A stretch of 23,565 bases of DNA from a virus: IMG/VR virus record IMGVR_UViG_3300020595_000200, positions 1 to 23,565 of that record; one strand, written 5' to 3'. The notes under the pieces were generated by a model. The model was not told the origin of the DNA. It saw only the letters and a program-made list of their open reading frames with translations, and did not search any database. A program made the position numbers and the translations under genes. Numbering within the stretch: position 1 is the first letter of the stretch; the number at the start of each line of letters is the position of its first letter. Of the stretch, positions 14,115 to 20,599 are shown one piece after another.

Positions 14115-14527
14115 TAGTTGTCCTTGTAGTCAGGCACCGCGAACAGGTCTATGCCCTCGTCCAACAGTTTGTTGGTCTCTTCCTTGGTGGGCCTGCCATA
14201 GAACTTCTGATCACGTTTACCCTTGGCCGCCTTCCTGGCCTCCTTGGCAAAGTTCTTACCAACATCTTGGAAATCTTTCTTTATCTTCTTGTTGAGTCTA
14301 CGCAGTATCTGTTCAGCACTTTCTCCCATCACCATGTAGTCGTCTGGAATCTGCTTCTTCTTGGTGGTCTTTACATTGGGTGCCATGATGGCCTTGTCAA
14401 CGTCTGTGCTGTCACACATGGGACACTGGATCATTCCTCTTTTCTTTTGCCTGGTGTACTCTTTACTGCTAGGAAACCAACCTTCGAACTCGTGTTGGCA
14501 TCTGCATCTCAGTTGATATTTGATCAT
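14114..14527 (-). CDS. DUF1178 family zinc-ribbon protein, 137 aa
   Basis: The protein begins MIKYQLRCRCQHEFEGWF and has paired cysteines (C8/C10 and C35/C38), a KAIMAP block and a C-terminal DVGKNFAKEARKAAKG...YGRPTKEE...LLDEGID region. All of this follows the known DUF1178 layout of cellular proteobacterial proteins, at about the usual length. The function of DUF1178 is unknown; the four cysteines suggest a zinc ribbon. The ATG at 14527 is chosen by family alignment and because a TGTAAATA late box ends 5 nt before it; the frame extends to 14632 without support. In a phage it is probably a host-derived gene. Confidence 0.85.
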   Translation of the reverse strand: MIKYQLRCRCQHEFEGWFPSSKEYTRQKKRGMIQCPMCDSTDVDKAIMAPNVKTTKKKQIPDDYMVMGESAEQILRRLNKKIKKDFQDVGKNFAKEARKAAKGKRDQKFYGRPTKEETNKLLDEGIDLFAVPDYKDN

Positions 14528-14532
14528 ATTAT

Positions 14533-14540
14533 TATTTACA
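14533..14540 (-). promoter_or_regulatory. T4-type late promoter before the DUF1178 operon
   Basis: On the minus strand TGTAAATA is followed by ATAAT and the ATG at 14527. The 5-nt gap is the same as at 1283, 17901 and 20587. Confidence 0.5.
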
Positions 14541-14548
14541 TTATATAC

Positions 14549-14577
14549 TTGACTATCAACACTGTCTACTATATTAT
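14549..14577 (+). promoter_or_regulatory. Possible sigma70-like promoter(s) in the divergent gap
   Basis: On the plus strand TTGACT (14549-14554) lies 17 nt from TATTAT (14572-14577), just before the ATG at 14584. On the minus strand TAGACA and TATAAT are also 17 nt apart in the same gap. In AT-rich DNA such matches arise easily, so this is a weak call. Confidence 0.35.
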
Positions 14578-14583
14578 AATGAT

Positions 14584-14721
14584 ATGATAAACGTTTCAGG
14601 ATACACAAAAGGTAAACCCAAGAAGACTTCACAGGGCAAGAACAAGAGCAGGATCAAGATGAGCTCAATGAACAAGTCCAAGAAGAGAAGTCACAAGGCT
14701 TACAATGGCCAGGGAAAATAA
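14584..14721 (+). CDS. Very basic small protein, 45 aa
   Basis: The protein starts MINVSGYTKGKPKKTSQGKN and ends SHKAYNGQGK; more than a third of the residues are Lys or Arg. Small proteins with a GYTKGK start and a GQGK/GQGR end are, from memory, widespread in marine T4-like phages without an assigned role. It overlaps the next gene by 17 nt in another frame. Nucleic-acid binding is inferred from charge. Confidence 0.7.
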   Translation: MINVSGYTKGKPKKTSQGKNKSRIKMSSMNKSKKRSHKAYNGQGK

Positions 14722-14875
14722 CGTCAAGTTATTGAAAGCACAGATAGGCAACCTCGAAGTTCAGGTGGCAGACTATCAACAGATAGTCAAAGAACTATCA
14801 GACAAATTGAAGTTGTACGAGCAAAAACACGGCACAGTGTTCAAGCGATCTAGAAATATCTCAAACCAAAGATAA
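14705..14875 (+). CDS. Small coiled-coil protein, 56 aa
   Basis: The protein starts MARENNVKLLKAQIGNLEVQ and shows a regular heptad pattern over residues 7-40 (L, I, L, V, Y, I, L, L positions), followed by a KHGTVFKRS tail. It is too short for an enzyme and is probably a small structural or scaffold-type coiled coil. It starts inside the preceding gene and overlaps the convergent membrane-protein gene end by 26 nt, so all three ends are compressed together. Confidence 0.68.
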   Translation: MARENNVKLLKAQIGNLEVQVADYQQIVKELSDKLKLYEQKHGTVFKRSRNISNQR

Positions 14876-15299
14876 CAGCATCTTTCTTCCTACGGAACTT
14901 GATGTGTTCGAAGTCAATGATGTGTACATTTATTGGACCACCATGCTGTTGCATTATTCTTTCAACGTCTGTAGGTCTTATTGTGATCCTGTCTTCGTCT
15001 GGCAGTTTGGCCTGGTAACCCCAAAACATTGGCCACCAGTGCAATGGGTTCAGTGAATCGTATTTCTCTTTCATTATGAGCAAGAACACCACCGGTGCTA
15101 TTGTGAATGGTTCTGCCCACCATGGGATCACGTTCAACGTGGCCCAATCTATAAAATGCACAATACCGGTCCACACACAAATAATGGCAAATAGTATGCC
15201 CATTATGGGCCAGAATTCGTCCTCAAAATCAGAATCGTGATCGTGTGGTCCTGGTGCATGTGAATACAATCTCATCTTTTGTTGTCTATTCAACTTCAT
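14850..15299 (-). CDS. Small membrane protein with two predicted TM segments, 149 aa
   Basis: After a His/Asp-rich N-terminus (residues 13-28, HAPGPHDHDSDFEDEF) come two hydrophobic segments at about 31-50 and 58-76, then a Trp-rich turn (LHWWPMFWGYQ) and a soluble, basic C-terminal tail. It is not holin-like enough to call as one. The His/Asp cluster could bind a metal. Between this start and the divergent gene at 15373 lies a 73-nt AT-rich gap; TATATA 8-9 nt before the ATG may serve as a degenerate late box. Confidence 0.75.
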   Translation of the reverse strand: MKLNRQQKMRLYSHAPGPHDHDSDFEDEFWPIMGILFAIICVWTGIVHFIDWATLNVIPWWAEPFTIAPVVFLLIMKEKYDSLNPLHWWPMFWGYQAKLPDEDRITIRPTDVERIMQQHGGPINVHIIDFEHIKFRRKKDAVIFGLRYF

Positions 15300-15358
15300 G
15301 TGTAAAGTATATATGTTTGTATCCAGTAGACTTTAACTATAATTCTGCTATAATAAGA

Positions 15359-15366
15359 CTTAAATA
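15359..15366 (+). promoter_or_regulatory. T4-type late promoter, near-leaderless
   Basis: CTTAAATA is followed by CCTACA and the ATG at 15373 (6-nt gap). The 11-mer CTTAAATACCT is shared with the promoter at 4679. Confidence 0.65.
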
Positions 15367-15372
15367 CCTACA

Positions 15373-15672
15373 ATGCAAAAACGTACAAGAAGTTTATTAG
15401 AAGAATTGAGCTCGATGCCCCTTAAAAGAGACAAGGAAGAGGTGGTTGAGAGCAGGGCATCACATATCCTCGAGTCGACTATAAGATTGATCACGTACAT
15501 CAGAGAGAACTTCGATCAGGACACAGCATTCAAACTTGAGAAGAAGTTCAATTCAGCGATCAAGAACATGGACGCATCCAAGTTCAGCAAAGGTGTTGCT
15601 CGTATCAAAGAGAACAGAGACGTAAAAGAAAACCTACTGAAAATCAAAGACGGCGAATACAAAGAGGACTAA
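15373..15672 (+). CDS. Conserved-looking helical phage protein, 99 aa
   Basis: The protein starts MQKRTRSLLEELSSM and is helical throughout, with SRASHILESTIRLITYIRE and FKLEKKFNSAIKNMDASKF blocks. This pattern, directly upstream of the 405-residue KWDG protein, recalls a gene pair in marine T4-like phages; the function is unknown to me. It has a late box immediately upstream and no Shine-Dalgarno site, while the following gene, 2 nt after its stop, has a GAGGA ribosome site inside this gene's end. Confidence 0.75.
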   Translation: MQKRTRSLLEELSSMPLKRDKEEVVESRASHILESTIRLITYIRENFDQDTAFKLEKKFNSAIKNMDASKFSKGVARIKENRDVKENLLKIKDGEYKED

Positions 15673-15674
15673 TC

Positions 15675-16892
15675 ATGTTGATAGAAGATGTCCTAACAGA
15701 ATTTAAAAGGACACACCTTGAACACATCGAGGACATCGTAATAACCGACGGCTACGAAGGTGGCAAGGCAGTTCTTGAATATTTCAGAGGATTGTTACTT
15801 ACTCTCAAAGGCACAAGCTCAGAAGCAATGAGTGTGTCAGTCAAGTGGGATGGTGCACCTGCCGTGGTATGTGGGATCAACCCAGACAACGGCAAGTTCT
15901 TCGTGGGCACAAAGTCAGTTTTCAATCCAGGAACTCCAAAGATCAATTACACAAAGAAAGACATAGCAAACAATCACGGCACGGACGATCTAGGACAGAA
16001 ACTTTTAAAGTGTCTTGTGCATATTAAGAAACTGAACATACAAGGTGTTGTACAAGGAGACTTGTTGTACACAGACGAGGACATCACAAGGAAGAACATC
16101 GATGGAAAGCCTCACTTGACGTTCACTCCAAACACAATAACATACGCTGTACCAGAAGGTGGTGAGTTGGCAAAACAGATAGACAGAGCCAAGGTAGGGA
16201 TCATATTCCATACAACATACAACGGCGACACACTGGCAGACATGACAGCATCGGGTGGAGCGGATGTAAGTTCGTTCGCCAAAAGCAATGATGTGTTCTT
16301 TGACAATGCAACATACAAGGACGTGTCAGGCAGTGCCAAGTTCACTGACGATGAAACAAAAAATTTCTACAATGGTATTGAGAAACTAGAAACACTGTTG
16401 AATGCTGTTCCTAGAGACCTAGCAAGTGTGTTGGGACAGAATGCAGACTTCGTGCCCACGTTCATGATCTACATAAACGCAATGGTCAAGCAAGGCCAAC
16501 TGCCAAGTAACGTCAATCAGTTCCTACAAGGATTCAAAAAGTTCTATGCAGACAGAATGCAACAGCAGATGTCAGGCCTAAAAGCACAGAAGGCGTTGGC
16601 GTTGAGACAGGACAAGATCAAACAGATGCCAGTGTTCCTTAACAGGGCCAAGAAACCATTACAGGCAATGCTGACTTTCTACAAAGCGGTACAGACCATG
16701 AAAGCCTTTGTTCTTAAGAAGATGAATCAAGCACAGGCAATAGGATCATTTCAACAAACAGATGGCGGACTACAAGTGACAGAACCAGAGGGTTTCGTTG
16801 CCGTTGACAAGTCAGGAAGTGCTGTTAAGTTGGTAGATAGGTTGGGATTCTCAAGAAGGAATTTGACGGGTATCAGCAAATTCAAGAAATAG
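15675..16892 (+). CDS. DUF6267-like KWDG protein, possible covalent nucleotidyltransferase, 405 aa
   Basis: Residues 57-63 read KWDGAPA, matching the KxDG motif I of ATP/NAD-dependent ligases and capping enzymes, where the Lys takes the nucleotide. A VVQGDLLY segment lies where motif III would be, and the C-terminus has EGFVAVD (E372, G373) and VKLVDR (K385), which fit motifs IV and V. The GKFFVGTKSVFN and KINYTKKDI blocks match, from memory, a protein family of T4-like marine phages (DUF6267). A long Gln/Lys-rich helical insertion (about 280-355) separates the motifs. A role in nucleic-acid end sealing or adenylylation is inference. GAGGA gives it a good ribosome site. Confidence 0.75.
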   Translation: MLIEDVLTEFKRTHLEHIEDIVITDGYEGGKAVLEYFRGLLLTLKGTSSEAMSVSVKWDGAPAVVCGINPDNGKFFVGTKSVFNPGTPKINYTKKDIANNHGTDDLGQKLLKCLVHIKKLNIQGVVQGDLLYTDEDITRKNIDGKPHLTFTPNTITYAVPEGGELAKQIDRAKVGIIFHTTYNGDTLADMTASGGADVSSFAKSNDVFFDNATYKDVSGSAKFTDDETKNFYNGIEKLETLLNAVPRDLASVLGQNADFVPTFMIYINAMVKQGQLPSNVNQFLQGFKKFYADRMQQQMSGLKAQKALALRQDKIKQMPVFLNRAKKPLQAMLTFYKAVQTMKAFVLKKMNQAQAIGSFQQTDGGLQVTEPEGFVAVDKSGSAVKLVDRLGFSRRNLTGISKFKK

Positions 16893-17894
16893 ATCCAAGG
16901 TTTTATTAATTTCTAAACTTAATTTTTCTTTATTGAACATGGTATCGCAGTTGTGTTTTCTCAACGCTTTGGTCTGCAGGTAAATGTCTTGCCACGGAGC
17001 GTCACGTAATCTATCACACACATCAACAATAGTGTTTATTCTCACATCAGGATCTCTATCGAGGTCGTACACTTCCTCGAAATAGTTGTTGAAAGTCCTG
17101 AAACCCATTTCTTTTAATTTCTGTAGATACAAATAGTTTCCATGTACTACGAAAAGGTGTTGTGCCATGATCGGTTTCCATAACTTCTCTGTTATGAAAA
17201 CTTCAAAGTCATTGTCATTGGTCTCGGACACAATACTACAGGCCGTGTCATTGTAAGGTTTCTCGTATATTTCTTGGTCCATGCCATACTGTGGATAGTC
17301 TTGAGCCCACGGTAGTTCATATTCGGCAGGCAGTTTCTTCTCTGGCCAATGTGTGTGTAAACTATTTTCTAGTATTCCGTTCTTTGACAACTTGTTGTAA
17401 AGTTTTTCTCTGTGTGGCCTGTGCGTCTTGTTGAGATATAGGAAATCGTATTTTTTGTTAGAGTGATCAAAGTTGAAAGTTTTTCCCTCGTGTAGTTTGT
17501 ACATGTAATACCAAAACCAAGTGGCACCACCTGTCCACTTGATGTGATCCACATCAATATTGGGGCATGTATATTCTGGATGATTTCTTATGTTTTCTAG
17601 TGATTCCCATGGGTTTGCTTTAATGAAAACGAATCCTTGGCTCTTAAGCAGATCTACTCTCCTGTGCAGTTCGTCCATGAATTCTGGGTTGTCCTTCAAT
17701 CGATCATTGGCAGAACGTGTGTCGATAATGGCGAACCTCCTGTCATAGGAGTCAAGATTGTAGTCGTGCAGGGTATAGTACTCTCCGGTCATATCGAATG
17801 ACTGTCCCTCCATGGAGTGCATCGAAATGTAACTCTCCAACTCCGGATGATTTCCGGTCTTCATGACATCGGTTAGAATAAAGTTTCGTTGCAT
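16851..17894 (-). CDS. Glycosyltransferase-like protein, 347 aa
   Basis: This is the clearest of the three glycosyltransferase-like paralogues. It has KYDFLYLNKTHRPHREKL (148-165), the pattern FLxLN...R.HR seen in GT-B-like phage enzymes, and FITEKLWKPIMAQHLFVVHG (233-252), closely matching the TEKLW motif of GT10/exostosin-type enzymes. It then has FRTFNNYFEEVYD (265-277). Donor and acceptor are unknown. It lies outside the main island, convergent with the KWDG gene (42-nt overlap of 3' ends) and divergent from the 17914 gene, with only 19 nt between starts. Confidence 0.7.
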   Translation of the reverse strand: MQRNFILTDVMKTGNHPELESYISMHSMEGQSFDMTGEYYTLHDYNLDSYDRRFAIIDTRSANDRLKDNPEFMDELHRRVDLLKSQGFVFIKANPWESLENIRNHPEYTCPNIDVDHIKWTGGATWFWYYMYKLHEGKTFNFDHSNKKYDFLYLNKTHRPHREKLYNKLSKNGILENSLHTHWPEKKLPAEYELPWAQDYPQYGMDQEIYEKPYNDTACSIVSETNDNDFEVFITEKLWKPIMAQHLFVVHGNYLYLQKLKEMGFRTFNNYFEEVYDLDRDPDVRINTIVDVCDRLRDAPWQDIYLQTKALRKHNCDTMFNKEKLSLEINKTLDLFLEFADTRQIPS

Positions 17895-17900
17895 ATAGCC

Positions 17901-17908
17901 TATAAATA
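17901..17908 (+). promoter_or_regulatory. T4 consensus late promoter, near-leaderless
   Basis: TATAAATA is followed by CCTGT and the ATG at 17914. The 16-mer including ATG is identical to that in front of the minus-strand gene at 1282. No Shine-Dalgarno site fits in the space. Confidence 0.75.
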
Positions 17909-17913
17909 CCTGT

Positions 17914-18474
17914 ATGTTAACACCATTTTTAAAGTATGTATCAGAGGGAAAAGTGATAAGACGACATAGTGATTTGCAACGTTTTTCATTCCCAGAGGTA
18001 GCAGAAAGAATATATCTCAGTTTCTTAGCACTTGCCCTAATGAGTCAGAACAAAGACACAGAAGGATTCGTTAGATCATACGCCAGACAGACCATGGCCA
18101 AGGGCACATTCGACCAGGTGAGGATGATTAACAATGACCTAGCAAACATGCTGGCCATAGTGGCCGGAGATCCTGAGATAACCAAAAAGCTCAAGAACAA
18201 AAATCAAGCACAGGCCATGAGGCAAAGACTGCCAGTGCCTGTGATGGCGCTGAGGAGATACCTGAGGACGTGGGAAAATCATTACAGCAACCTTACACAG
18301 TTGGAGAGATCCCTGGGAATACAAGATGGCAACCTCAGGAACATTAGACGAGCGGTTGCCGATTACAACAAGTTGAATACAAGGATGAAGTTGCAGACCC
18401 TACACAGACTGCAACAGCAATTACACTCTAAACTGCCCAACACTGACATATTAAAGAAATTCAAGGAACTGTAA
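17914..18474 (+). CDS. Hypothetical helical phage protein, 186 aa
   Basis: The protein is basic and all-helical in look, with a hydrophobic FPEVAERIYLSFLALALM helix (27-44), a QAMRQRLPVPVMALRRYL region, and a Gln/Leu-rich C-terminal coiled coil (about 155-186). No known domain is recognised. The late box sits 5 nt upstream. The next gene starts 1 nt after its stop, so the three genes to 19175 form one operon. Confidence 0.72.
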   Translation: MLTPFLKYVSEGKVIRRHSDLQRFSFPEVAERIYLSFLALALMSQNKDTEGFVRSYARQTMAKGTFDQVRMINNDLANMLAIVAGDPEITKKLKNKNQAQAMRQRLPVPVMALRRYLRTWENHYSNLTQLERSLGIQDGNLRNIRRAVADYNKLNTRMKLQTLHRLQQQLHSKLPNTDILKKFKEL

Positions 18475-18475
18475 A

Positions 18476-18592
18476 ATGATAAAATCGATTTGCGAATTGT
18501 GTGGATGCGAACAGCACTGTAGACAATCCTGTGCAGAATGCAGGGACTGTCCCGATTGTGCATGTAAAGAGTGCAATGCCGGGCCCAAATAG
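18476..18592 (+). CDS. Cysteine-rich mini-protein, 38 aa, probable zinc binder
   Basis: Ten cysteines occur among 38 residues (6, 9, 11, 15, 19, 22, 25, 28, 30, 33), in a CxxCxC-x3-C-x3-C-x2-C-x2-C-x2-CxC-x2-C layout resembling metallothioneins or small multi-zinc knuckles. It starts one base after the upstream stop and overlaps the FkbM start by 17 nt, so it is placed as a normal operon gene. Metal binding is a strong inference from composition; the biological role is unknown. Confidence 0.72.
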   Translation: MIKSICELCGCEQHCRQSCAECRDCPDCACKECNAGPK

Positions 18593-19175
18593 TTTCTGGG
18601 TACTTTACGGACAGCACACCAAACCCACTTACCTAGAAGATGCAGGCAATGGACAGCAGGCACAAAGAGATGCCGCTCTGCAATACATCAAGCAGTGGCG
18701 TGTGTGCCTGGACATAGGTAGCAACATAGGACAGTGGACGAGACCACTCTCTAAGAAGTTTGAAAGTGTGGTGTGCTTCGAACCAAATCCCAACTTCAGA
18801 GAATGCTTCGAGAAGAACATACAAGAGAAAAATGTATTGCTATGGCCTTACGGATTATCAGACAAAGAACACAAGGCAAAGCAAGACTTCAACTCAACTG
18901 TGTTACATGAAGAGGATGGAGACATAGACTGTAGGACACTTGACAGTTTCGGATTGACCAATGTAGACTTCGTTAAGATAGATGTTGACGGCTTTGAGAT
19001 ACCATTACTGAACGGAGCGAGGGAAACATTGAGCAAGAACGATCCCGTGATCAACATAGAGATGAAGAGGGACAAGAGGACGGATATTGTTGTGAAATGT
19101 GAGTCTATACTGAAAGATCTCGGCTACAAGTTCCAAAAACGCACAAAGAGTGACGAAGTGTGGCTTAAATCTTAA
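18576..19175 (+). CDS. FkbM-family methyltransferase, 199 aa
   Basis: The SAM-dependent methyltransferase motifs are in order: DIGSNIGQ (46-53, motif I), FEPNP (68-72, acidic strand end that binds the SAM ribose), a CRTLDSFG block (119-126) and KIDVDGFE (134-141), which are hallmarks of FkbM-type O-methyltransferases. Members often methylate sugars or polyketides. The ATG at 18576 overlaps the Cys-rich gene; a longer frame from 18501 lies wholly within it. It is a candidate tailoring enzyme for the glycan made by the island, although about 8 kb away. Confidence 0.85.
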   Translation: MPGPNSFWVLYGQHTKPTYLEDAGNGQQAQRDAALQYIKQWRVCLDIGSNIGQWTRPLSKKFESVVCFEPNPNFRECFEKNIQEKNVLLWPYGLSDKEHKAKQDFNSTVLHEEDGDIDCRTLDSFGLTNVDFVKIDVDGFEIPLLNGARETLSKNDPVINIEMKRDKRTDIVVKCESILKDLGYKFQKRTKSDEVWLKS

Positions 19176-19203
19176 TATTACAGCATAATTTACCAATCTT
19201 ACC

Positions 19204-19211
19204 AATAAATA
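19204..19211 (+). promoter_or_regulatory. T4-type late promoter of the strong-RBS gene trio
   Basis: AATAAATA lies 62 nt before the ATG at 19274. The predicted leader of about 55 nt contains the AGGAGG ribosome site, unlike the near-leaderless genes. Confidence 0.6.
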
Positions 19212-19260
19212 CTTGCAACTTGATTCCTGAGCGGGATCATAGTCATTTAAATCAGAAAAA

Positions 19261-19266
19261 AGGAGG
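19261..19266 (+). promoter_or_regulatory. Consensus Shine-Dalgarno site
   Basis: AGGAGG lies 7 nt before the ATG at 19274 and decides this start against the upstream in-frame ATG at 19220. The following two genes have AGGAGA at 19682-19687 and 20112-20117, each 8 nt before the start. Confidence 0.85.
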
Positions 19267-19273
19267 ATTAAAA

Positions 19274-19675
19274 ATGGCAACGGAAAACAACACGACATTC
19301 GTGGCGGGAACACAATCTTTTCTAGGAAAAGAACTTGAGTTCATCACGATTGATGCAGGTGAGGAATTAGCGAATCACCTGTTGAAAAACGAGACAGCAA
19401 ACGCGATCGAGAACACAGTCAGACAATACGGTAACATCGTAGGTTCAGGCCCGTTATTCGATACGAATGCTTCTAGAACATACATAGTTGAAGGTACAGA
19501 CATGTTCGTTGGTGCACCAGCATCAGCAGGCGGTTCTTTCACATTAACTGAATCAGGCTCAGACGGTTCGTCAGTAGGTACTCTTACTGCGGCACTGAAA
19601 GCACTTGGAACAGTTGATTCAATTGATCTAAACGACTCTGGCACAACTGCCAAGATCGAAGACTTAACGATATAA
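19274..19675 (+). CDS. Probable abundant virion protein, trio member 1, 133 aa
   Basis: The protein is acidic, rich in Gly/Ser/Thr/Ala, and has no cysteine, in the style of small capsid decoration or fibre proteins. It shares a loose pattern with the next two genes: a hydrophobic strand ending in Asp (EFITIDAG), then a helix, then a GSGPLFDTNASRTYIVEG strand-turn-strand. With a consensus Shine-Dalgarno site, a late promoter and a terminator after the third gene, strong late expression is predicted. The exact virion location cannot be given. Confidence 0.75.
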   Translation: MATENNTTFVAGTQSFLGKELEFITIDAGEELANHLLKNETANAIENTVRQYGNIVGSGPLFDTNASRTYIVEGTDMFVGAPASAGGSFTLTESGSDGSSVGTLTAALKALGTVDSIDLNDSGTTAKIEDLTI

Positions 19676-19695
19676 TAGGATAGGAGAATAAAATT

Positions 19696-20100
19696 ATGCC
19701 AATATCAAGAAATAACTTTACAGCTCTACCTGTTGAGGCAGAGCAAGAAGGAGTTGATGTATCATTCTTTACAGTAGACTTCATCAATGCAATGAACTCA
19801 GAGACTGGTGATCCACAAGCGGATTCAACAGCGGCTGGTTTAGCACTAGTACAAGCGGCTATCATGAACCTAGGAATCAACATCCTAGCAACTGGTCCGT
19901 TAGGAAACTCAAACACAGAACTTACATACATGGTGAGAGCTGACAGTTTGGACGTTGCTAACCACATCACTGCGAACGGTATCAGAGATGCGATCAGAGC
20001 TGTTGACACAAACGGAAGAGCGGCAAGTGCCACTCCAAGAAACACTGCCAACATCTCAGCGGCGACAGTAACGGCTAAAGACGTTTACATTGCTGTTTAA
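19696..20100 (+). CDS. Probable abundant virion protein, trio member 2, 134 aa
   Basis: AGGAGA 8 nt upstream supports the start. The core pattern is VSFFTVDFINAM, then an Ala-rich helix (AAGLALVQAAIMNLG), then ATGPLGNSNTELTYMVRAD, aligning with GSGPLFDTNASRTYIVEG in member 1. The protein is Ala/Thr/Asn-rich with no cysteine. The similarity among the three is low but ordered, consistent with old tandem duplication. No enzymatic motif is seen. Confidence 0.75.
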   Translation: MPISRNNFTALPVEAEQEGVDVSFFTVDFINAMNSETGDPQADSTAAGLALVQAAIMNLGINILATGPLGNSNTELTYMVRADSLDVANHITANGIRDAIRAVDTNGRAASATPRNTANISAATVTAKDVYIAV

Positions 20101-20125
20101 TAGTCTAGCATAGGAGATACAGACA

Positions 20126-20521
20126 ATGACAACTAAAGTAAACCCAACTAAAGCAAACACAACTGATCACCTTTCAGGTAAGACGATCACGGCTGTGACT
20201 GTAGACTTTGCAGTTAACGGTACAGACTTCTCTGACACTGAAATGGGACCATTGGGTGCGGTACAATTAGCGATAGCAAACCTTTCGCAAATTGGAACAC
20301 CACTTATCATCACTAAATTAAGAAGTGATGGTTCCAACGATGGTCAAGTTTTTGACATCATCTGGGAAGGTGAGTTCGGAACTGACACGTACGATGGTTC
20401 AAACAGCGAGACGTTAGCGGCGTACCTACAAACTGAGTTAAGACTGTTAACTTCAGTTGGTGCAGGTCCAGTTAACTTGAACTCGGCGACTGTTGTGGCG
20501 GCTACAGCGGCATCATTCTAA
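20126..20521 (+). CDS. Probable abundant virion protein, trio member 3, 131 aa
   Basis: AGGAGA 8 nt upstream sets the start. It shows the same order of elements: ITAVTVDFAV, an AVQLAIANLSQIG helix, and SDGSNDGQVFDIIWEGEF. The C-terminal quarter (VNLNSATVVAATAASF) is small-residue-rich, like the end of member 2. It ends 27 nt before a strong terminator hairpin that closes the unit. Confidence 0.75.
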   Translation: MTTKVNPTKANTTDHLSGKTITAVTVDFAVNGTDFSDTEMGPLGAVQLAIANLSQIGTPLIITKLRSDGSNDGQVFDIIWEGEFGTDTYDGSNSETLAAYLQTELRLLTSVGAGPVNLNSATVVAATAASF

Positions 20522-20547
20522 TCCAATTAGACTGATACACAATTACC

Positions 20548-20583
20548 AAAGGGCGGATCTATTTTTAGGTTCGCCCTTTTTTT
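20548..20583 (+). terminator. Strong rho-independent terminator
   Basis: AAAGGGCGGA (20548-20557) pairs with TTCGCCCTTT (20570-20579) as a 10-bp stem with one G-T pair and a 12-nt loop. A T run occupies 20577-20583. It ends the strong-RBS trio. Confidence 0.9.
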
Positions 20584-20586
20584 ACG

Positions 20587-20594
20587 AGTAAATA
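20587..20594 (+). promoter_or_regulatory. T4-type late promoter, near-leaderless
   Basis: AGTAAATA is followed by ATCAC and the ATG at 20600 (5-nt gap). It sits 3 nt after the terminator T run, as expected for the start of a new unit. Confidence 0.6.
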
Positions 20595-20599
20595 ATCAC

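Noticed and set aside
14528-14632. N-terminal extension of the DUF1178 protein
   Set aside because: The family starts at MIxYxLxC; the extension crosses the late box and the divergent gene.
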